64,000 nt of DNA, taken from positions 17,565,837 through 17,629,836 of the forward strand of contig NC_087073.1 in NCBI RefSeq assembly GCF_026151205.1, written 5' to 3'. Of the stretch, positions 56,843-64,000 are shown one piece after another. The position numbers were made by a program, and so were the translations under genes. How positions within the stretch are numbered: the first letter of the stretch is position 1; each line of letters starts with the position of its first letter. Origin of the DNA: Bolinopsis microptera. Taxonomy: Eukaryota > Ctenophora > Tentaculata > Lobata > Bolinopsidae. The notes beneath the pieces were generated by a model. It was not told the origin of the DNA, made no database searches, and saw only the letters and a list, made by a program, of their open reading frames with translations.

Positions 56843-59560
56843 GGCACTATCCGTCGCGGAGTCGAGTCCGCGGCGGAGCCGCCGGACTCCGAGCGGACTC
56901 CGGCGGAGCCGCCGGACTCCGAGCGGACTCCGGCGGAGCCGCCGGACTCCGAGCGGACTCCGGCGGTGCTCCGCCAAAATGTATTTACAGTGGACTCGAG
57001 TACATTTTGGCGGACTCCGAGCGGAGCCGAGCGGACTCCGAGCGGACTTTAAAGTCCGCCGCGGACTCCGAGCGGCTCCGCGGCGGCTCGGTGGAGTGTC
57101 CGCCGCGGACTAAGCCACTAGGCGGACTCCGGTCCGCCGCGGACTCCGGCGGAGTGCTTGGCGGACTCCGCCGGACCTCTCCGCCAGACTTGAATCCGGC
57201 GGAGTCCGGCGGAGCTTGGCGGACTCCGCCAGCTCGGCGGACTCCGCTCGGAGTCCGCCGGATTCCAACAGAGTCCACTGACTTCCGAACTCCGTCTTCC
57301 GACCCTCGGCTAAATTTGTCACGTGACATACAACATAGCATTTTGCAATATTGTGGTCAGATGAAAAGGTCGCTAGTGATAAACCTTAACCATTACCCTC
57401 AGAATGTCAATAGTGTACAACTCTAGTACTAACTTTGACCCTATAATGTATAAACGTTGACCCTAACCCTCCACCAAACCGTCCGCAGCGAAATATCAAT
57501 GTCATTGACAGGTCACGTGACCAAAACAATTTTTGTCATATTATCTCATATGGGGAAGCGTTTTTAGCAAGCAAAAATACGTCGACCATCACAGGACGAC
57601 GCCAGCCAGCACTCTCTACGCTCTTCGAGCTCCGATCGTCCTGTGACGAAGTAAGGACGAAGCCTGAGGTCCTCAGGTAACATCGACCACCGATTGAAAA
57701 TTCAAAGATTTTTGACATAAAGGTCAAATGTAAAATTAAAATCTTGATGTTGATTGATTGACGACGTCAATTTTTGAGCACAGCGCGAGCGCATGCGGAA
57801 AAGGACCGCGTAGCTAGTCAAGATGTTGATAAATATTTGGCTTGTGGCGCGATGTGTTGCTCTAACTATAGCCCTCTCGCTTGCAGTAGCACGCGACCGC
57901 CGGAGGCGGAAATGACCTGGTTAGCTAGGTAAACGCGATGTGTCTTGTAGGATGAAATCCTACTAGCTGACGCCATTCGCAGCTGTGCTGCTCGCTGTAC
58001 GTCAGCGATCGAAATTTATACGCGTATATCCCCCGTTAAGATGTGCCACTCGACGCGCCACACAATTTTTCTCGTTGCTCGTCGCACGTCGACGAACAAC
58101 GAAGCTCGTTGCGACGCGCCGCGCAATGAGCTGCCAGGCTAGGACATCGTCCTGGTCCAACAACAAACAAATTTTGGCGAGCGATTTTCTCCAAAAATTT
58201 AATGAGGGCGCCGACTTCCACTCTGGCTAGGTTTCTTCTTACCCAGCGCGCGTTCCTTAATGGGATGAGGTAAAATTAGGTAAAAAGAATCCACTGACTT
58301 GGCCAGAGTGCTTTCATAAAACTCTATTACTAGCTTAGCGTTGTAGGATTATATACTTTAATTTCGGATCGAGTGAAGCGAGTGATACACATTACTAGAC
58401 TTTGATTAAACTCATGCTGATCACAATACAGTACAGGGAAGTGGGTAACACGGCTTGCAGTCGCAGCTGCGGCTACCTCGCTGGCGGTAATATTTCAATG
58501 AACAAGAATTAAGAAAAAGAGAATTTAAGAAAAAGAGAATTTTATTTGCCACAGAATAATCAATACATATAATATACTTCAAAAAAAACTTCAAAATATA
58601 TTGTTAGTTCATCTATCGTTCATAAGATGGGGTACTCTCAATAATCAAGTACATGAGTACCCGACCCGCCGCGCCACGCAAGCACCACACTGCAATTGAA
58701 ATTGGAGATGTAAGCATAATGGGCGCGGGGGCGCCGCGCACGTGGATCGAGCCGGCCCACGTACCCAAATTGCAAATGCAAATGTACATGTCACAATGTC
58801 ACACTCACAGTCACATTTATTAATTTCTACACAATTTATTCATTATACTTATCTGCCCACGAGTGCTGGTATCAGTTTGTGTCTTAAAACACTCTCTAGT
58901 GGTCTGAATAGTTCTGCTATGTTGGGAACAGTTCTTTGAAGGTATTGCCATCTGCAATTTACTCCTTTAGTGTATGCAGCTAACGCTGCCTGTGGCTCAT
59001 CGGCAGCAAAAGTAAAAAGTTTCTCTATATCCTTTACCCATTTCTCTACTTTCTTTTTGACATGATATTCCTCCTTGAACCTAGGGGTTCCGATTACCGC
59101 TCCGAGGTAATAATATATGTATTATTACCTCGGAGTCCGCCGCGGACTCCGGCGGAGTGCTTGGCGGACTCCGAGCGGAGTCCGCCGAGCTGGCGGACTC
59201 CGCCAAGCTCCGCCGGACTCCGCCGGATTCAAGTCTGGCGGAGAGGTCCGGCGGAGTCCGCCAAGCACTCCGCCGGAGTCCGCGGCGGACCGGAGTCCGC
59301 CTAGTGGCTTAGTCCGCGGCGGACACTCCACCGAGCCGCCGCGGAGCCGCTCGGAGTCCGCGGCGGACTTTAAAGTCCGCTCGGAGTCCGCTCGGCTCCG
59401 CTCGGAGTCCGCCAAAATGTACTCGAGTCCACTGTAAATACATTTTGGCGGAGCACCGCCGGAGTCCGCTCGGAGTCCGGCGGCTCCGCCGGAGTCCGCT
59501 CGGAGTCCGCTCGGAGTCCGGCGGCTCCGCCGCGGACTCGACTCCGCGACGGATAGTGCC
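56843..59560. mobile_element. GC-rich foldback DNA transposon with 8-base target-site duplication
   Basis: The ends are GGCACTATCCGTCGCGGAGT and its exact reverse complement. GATTTTAT lies directly outside both ends (56835-56842 and 59561-59568). Inverted arms of about 400 bases (56843-57259 and about 59163-59560) are built from GGCGGACTCC/CCGAGCGGACTCCGG words and stand out sharply in this AT-rich genome. The 1.9-kb middle has no transposase, so the element is non-autonomous. The 8-base duplication fits hAT- or P-type targets, but the termini alone do not decide. ORFs across the arms are compositional artefacts. Confidence 0.9.
59101..59134. repeat. 14-base-pair hairpin at the inner edge of the right foldback arm
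   Basis: TCCGAGGTAATAAT pairs perfectly with ATTATTACCTCGGA around a 6-base loop. It marks the switch from AT-rich interior to GC-rich arm and may be a nested insertion end. Confidence 0.75.
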
Positions 59561-59568
59561 GATTTTAT

Positions 59569-60990
59569 GAGAGAGGTAATACATGATACTTATACAAATA
59601 CGTTTTCAAAGAGATGAGTTTTTAGTTTCTTTTTAAATAAGACGATATCAGTTAGTGTTCTCAATTGATAAGGAAGCTGATTCCAAACAGAGGGTCCGCA
59701 GTAGCTGAAACTTCTCTCGGTTTTACTATAGTTTGAAATAGGAGGAACATTTAGGATATGATATCATGGCTTATAGAATGAAAATCTTCTGAATCGAATA
59801 TCAAATCACCAATCGCCATGGCAATTATTTGCAGGTTTGTTTGATCATTTCAAGCATGGGTGAGGTCAGTAACATTTTATTTCTCCAATCGAGGGCTTAA
59901 CATATATTTGTATAAATATATAACGTACGATACCGTATAATACAGGTAATTCCTTAACTTAACACTGTTATCAACCCAGTGAACCCACTGATCGCGATCT
60001 ATGAAAAAATGTTAGCAGCGTTCTAATAGACCGAAATTTGGGAGACTGGATCGCGAGGTAAAAAGCCTCATCAGGCTCAGCACTATTACAGAGTAATATT
60101 GCTTTGATTGCAAGATTCATACAGAAGAGGAGTGAACAGAAATCTGTGAACTTGGGTCGCTTTTGACCGGGTCAAAATTTGACCCGCCTGTTTCTAATCA
60201 CTGATTTATAACCATATAATATCGACATCATTGCATGCATGTCCGCGCGTCATGCAGACCGGCTATCACTGAGCCGCGCAAACGAAGCTTTAATCAACTT
60301 GAAGTATTCGCGCGCTACAAATATTCGTTCGTTTTGAAGCTGAAGGGTCTCCAGCCACAATACTTGGCCCATGGTCTATTGGATATTTAAATAATGAAAC
60401 CTGGATCAATTTATTATGCAAAAGAGAGGTATAAAGAGAGAAATAAACTGTGGCCAATTACATTGCACTCTGCCGAAAAGTAATCCCTAGTGGCACGAAC
60501 AGGATTTATAAGGGTATGAGGGCTGCGTGCCGGTCTTTCATCAGAAAATGCCACCATGACCATTGCATTAGGAATTTAGTTCGATGCTGGTGCAATCAGC
60601 TAGATTTTGAAAATTCAAACAACCTTTTCGGCTATATAAATCAGTATTTGAGTACTTACATATCAAGAATTCAACGATCATATTTTGTGTAAGTTTTTAA
60701 CCGAACAGCATAAGCTTGTGACAGCAATTTCATTAAACAGTATATTCCCCATCATTTTGACATATTCACAGATTGATTTACAGTATCAATGGTTTAAGTT
60801 TAAAACTGCTAGCAGTAAAATCATGTTATTAATGATAATATATCGATATAAGTCTCAGCTTTATTTTTCATAAGCATGCACCTACACACATGTATAAAGT
60901 AATCAAAATCTAAATGAATGCTTGAATAGTTTGACGAGCTTGACTTGTTTCAGAGTGTGAGCGACGGGGCAACAAGAATTACTCCCGCAT
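59569..60990. other. No gene seen
   Basis: A GGGTCGCTTTTGACC/GGTCAAAATTTGACCC motif pair lies at 60149-60184. The 80-codon ORF at 60450-60692 has no recognisable features. Confidence 0.35.
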
Positions 60991-63528
60991 TCAATAGTGA
61001 GAGTAGTCAATTGTAGCTCTAAGATCCTGGCAGAGCACCTTGTCAATGTGGAGAGATTTAGTTTTGATTCGGATGTCTTCTTTCAGGTCAATCTGGTTTC
61101 TGATGAGACCTTTCAGACTTGCCTCAGATGCCTCAAGCTGAGATTCAAGAGCCTGAAGAGAAGAGATGGTTTATTAATATTCTAGGACAAGCCTTTGCAA
61201 TATTATTGACTGTGGAAAAAAGAAGTTTGAAATATGCTCAGATTAAAAAAATATCAAGCAACCAGAACTGCTATTATAAATAAGTAGTCCGTGTTGAATG
61301 TTTATAAACATAACGAATTATACACTCACAGCGATAGCACTCTCAATAAGTTTCACTTCGTTGACAAGCTGGTACTGGGCTGGATCACGAGTAAGCTCAA
61401 TATTGGGGCGCTGACTACGCTGAGCAAGACGTGTGTGCGCTACTTTCAGTGGAGCTAGCTTCTCATCAATAGCTGCTTTAAGCTGGGATATGTTGCCCTC
61501 CATGCTCTCTATTTCCTTCTCAACCTGGGAGAGTGATTGGTAACATTGCTTGATATGTTTAATGTGTGCAGCAAGACCTTGAGGACATCTTAGCACCTTA
61601 CTTTTATTTCATTAGAAAATCGTAACTTCTGTTTCATCAAAAAATGTTCACATCTCCCACAAGAGTACGATATATAACCTTGTCAAGGTGGCCAGTAAGG
61701 CGCTCCTTAGCGTTGGAGCACTCCTCAACACGCTTCTTGAGCGCTAAGTCCACGTTCCTACACTGCGTAAGGAGATCGTTGCGCGTCTGCTCGATAACTC
61801 CAGCTATGACGCTGCGCAGTGTTACTGACGCCTGCTTCTCGCATTCTGCCTTCTTGATGTTGGCATCAGAGTAGTTACTCCAATCTGCAGGCATCACTGC
61901 ACTGAAATTTATACGAGTTAAAACAGAAATGGAGCTCCTACGTGTCCAGTCCTTCAGTTCCGGTTACACTCTCTTTAATTGGTTGCTTGATATCAAGCTC
62001 CTGCTACACAAGGTCCCTACTGATGAAATCGTCTATCGAGCCACACTCAATTTTATGAACACAAGCCCTGGTAACACTAAACTTATTTTCTGACCCAGAA
62101 GTTTCCATCCTCCAGCCTGGTCTGATCAGAAACCCAGAAATAAAGTGCCATAATGGTGGACCTCTTTATAAGCGAGATTCGCTAATCACTTAATAATTTA
62201 ATAGCAGTAAAAGTGTTACTTTTAGTAGTTTAGAAGTTTCCGGTTAAAACGTGACCGACGATAGAAGATTAAAACCTGATAGCAAACCATTATAACATAT
62301 CAACATGCAAGATATGTTTAAAAGTGGAGGACTCATGGCAACGTAGCACAAGTAAGAATATTTTAAGATATTGCTTAGCCTGCAGTGCAGTGCAGAGTGC
62401 TAATATTTACAGTGAACTTGATCTAAATTTAATGCTTGGTGGCAAGCAGGAGTGTCCACTGTAAAATTCTATCGAGATAATGTATTTTAGTATCTTACAA
62501 CATTATCCAACAATTTAGGGTCCCTTCCATTACCTTCCATTGCTTCTACTAGGTTCCATTTTAAGATCCGGTGATTCCGGATTTATATATTGAATTACTC
62601 AAGACTGAGGACAAATTTTCGAATTTCTATCCATTTATTACATTGCTCCAATACCTTGGCTAAGGATTATAATCATCTTCAGGAAGCATATTTCACCCAT
62701 ATGTTAAGGTGTTGTGTTTCATCAAACAAGACTTATTCATGTTATTGGGTACGATGAAAAGTAAATACTTAGTCTCTGTCCTCCACTCTCCAGGAAATGC
62801 AGTTCACGGATAAGATTAAGTTAGGGCTGGGATTATTTAATTTGTTTAGGGCTTTACCATAGTTACTAATTGCAAACATGAGAAGGGAAATTAGGAGAGA
62901 AGAAGCTGCCGACCAACTGGCGCTTAATGATGTAATTGACTTGACAAACGTAACGATCAGGTGCTGAGTACTCATGGTTGTAATTGTAAGCTAAACAGAT
63001 GGTTAAAACATTGGTCAGACTCACTGAAAGTGCTGTGGGAGCTTGAGAATTTTCAATATTGTTATAATTATGGCGAATCGGTGTGTCTGTGTGGATCAAA
63101 ATAGCAACTACTAGGTGACCACTTACATTTTACATTTTGTGTATTCATGTACATTGTATAAGTAGGTATAAAGTTGCAGGAAAATGGCTGAATTGAGTTA
63201 AGGTATCAAATCTTCACATCAATTTCGCAAGGTAAATGACATGGTTGGTATATTGCACCACCACCCAACTTTAACGGTTGTATTTTGTAATAAATATGTA
63301 ATTAATAACCAACCTGACAAGATCTTGGGTGACACCCTCATACAGGTTAATATCGGTATCTTTGTTGTTCAAAGTGTGACAGGAATTGTCGATTGAAATA
63401 GCAGCATTCTTATCAGCAACATCCTTCTGCAGGAAGTATTTAGCAGATCTCAGTCTCCTGATCTGCTCAACTGTCTGCTCCAATGTTCGTACCAACACAG
63501 ACCTCACTCCTTCAATTACTTCCACCTC
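60991..63528 (-). CDS. Tektin, C-terminal 272 residues
   Basis: Tektins are coiled-coil filaments inside ciliary and flagellar doublet microtubules. Four minus-strand exons join in phase: 63314-63528, 61679-61901, 61330-61548 and 60991-61152 (819 bases with the TGA). In order they show DKNAAISIDNSCHTLNN (the ID-x-C-x3-NN region), ADWSNYSDANIKKAECEKQA, VDLALKKRVEEC, APLKVAHTRLAQRSQRPNIE, the signature nonapeptide as RPNIELTRD, YQLVNEVKLIE, and a last exon with LHIDKVLCQ before the stop. The usual nonapeptide is RPNVELCRD, so the Cys is replaced by Thr here. The N-terminal 110-150 residues must lie beyond 63528; I saw no further exon before the window end. The start of the third exon (61548) is the least certain boundary. 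The paralogue class is not resolved. Confidence 0.92.
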
Positions 63529-64000
63529 CTGTTAGCAGATTAATACGTGAGATTGCATTCTTTAGGTCGAGGTTACGAGGAACCTAAATCTAATGAGACT
63601 AAAATACTGAAGGTAACGGTTGTATTCAATAAACTTAAATCAATTTCAAGGACAATTTCTAGTGCCTATGCTATCTTCATTCATTGAAACTTGACGTGCT
63701 GTGAAAGTCCACTTGAACTTGAGCAAGCAGAATTTTAAAACGTATAAATGCTTGTGAATATGTTATTATCAGATCACGATTGTCACAAAATGCGTATCGC
63801 GGTGCAACATTTTGCATGTAACTTGAAATTCTAAACGAGCTTTAGATCGGTTTAAACAGTTAAGAATTCAACACCGTGGTAAACTGAATATGTCGAAGAT
63901 TGCTGAGTATGGCGTATGCTGATGTAAGTCGACTGTTATAGTGTGCAGAATATTAACGATGGTGGAAATCAAATATTAGATGACCAGCCCACTAAATAAT
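63529..64000. other. Right edge: tektin upstream intron, no exon recognised
   Basis: AT-rich sequence with stops in all frames. It is probably the intron preceding the first visible tektin exon. Confidence 0.4.

Noticed and set aside
56792-57426. Arg/Ser/Gly-rich ORFs over the GC-rich region, and their mirror at 59062-59584
   Set aside because: They are inverted copies of the same transposon arms on both strands and show only composition.

Overview
The window is animal nuclear DNA: AT-rich, with short introns (mostly 100-1000 bases), GT-AG splice sites, animal-specific gene families (glypican, prominin, tektin, a seven-helix receptor, a sushi-domain protein) and non-LTR retrotransposons. The families point to an invertebrate metazoan with ciliated cells. 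I cannot name the phylum from sequence alone. All gene models are by eye: I joined exons by splice-site motifs and codon phase.

Layout. 246-2483 (minus) is the 5' half of a glypican, cut by the left edge, with a complete MITE in one intron. 6479-17835 (plus) is a complete 25-exon, 1013-residue prominin (CD133 family). 19407-21784 holds a tentative two-exon small membrane protein whose intron ends in a 1.4-kb satellite. 23536-25101 (minus) is an unrecognised proline-rich, SH3-ligand-like protein. 27223-29461 (plus) is a four-exon, 150-residue secreted cysteine-rich protein. 30798-31429 is the tail of an RTE-type LINE. 32408-33667 (minus) is an intronless seven-helix receptor. 34.1-43.6 kb is repeat-rich: a perfect hairpin, a TTTGGGG array, and a duplicated segment with 17-mer arrays and TTAGGG-like blocks. 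43670-44148 (minus) has two overlapping ORFs behind a TATA box. 44.4-48.9 kb is a CR1/L2-like LINE with a decayed ORF2. 50683-51918 (minus) encodes a secreted galactose-binding-like plus sushi protein. 52.5-56.1 kb is duplicated repeat sequence. 56843-59560 is a GC-rich foldback transposon with an 8-base target-site duplication. 60991-63528 (minus) is the C-terminal part of a tektin.

The genes do not form a pathway. Glypican, prominin, the secreted proteins and the receptor act at the cell surface; tektin belongs to the ciliary axoneme.

The most unusual feature is the placement of minisatellites at splice junctions. Prominin introns 8 and 16 turn into tandem arrays at their first base, so every unit carries a donor-like motif. 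The 36/41/52-base satellite at 20206-21624 is built from an intron 3' end including the acceptor and the first four exon bases, so about 34 acceptor-like sites are lined up before one exon. This looks like repeated tandem duplication seeded by splice sites, and it is the observation I would follow first.
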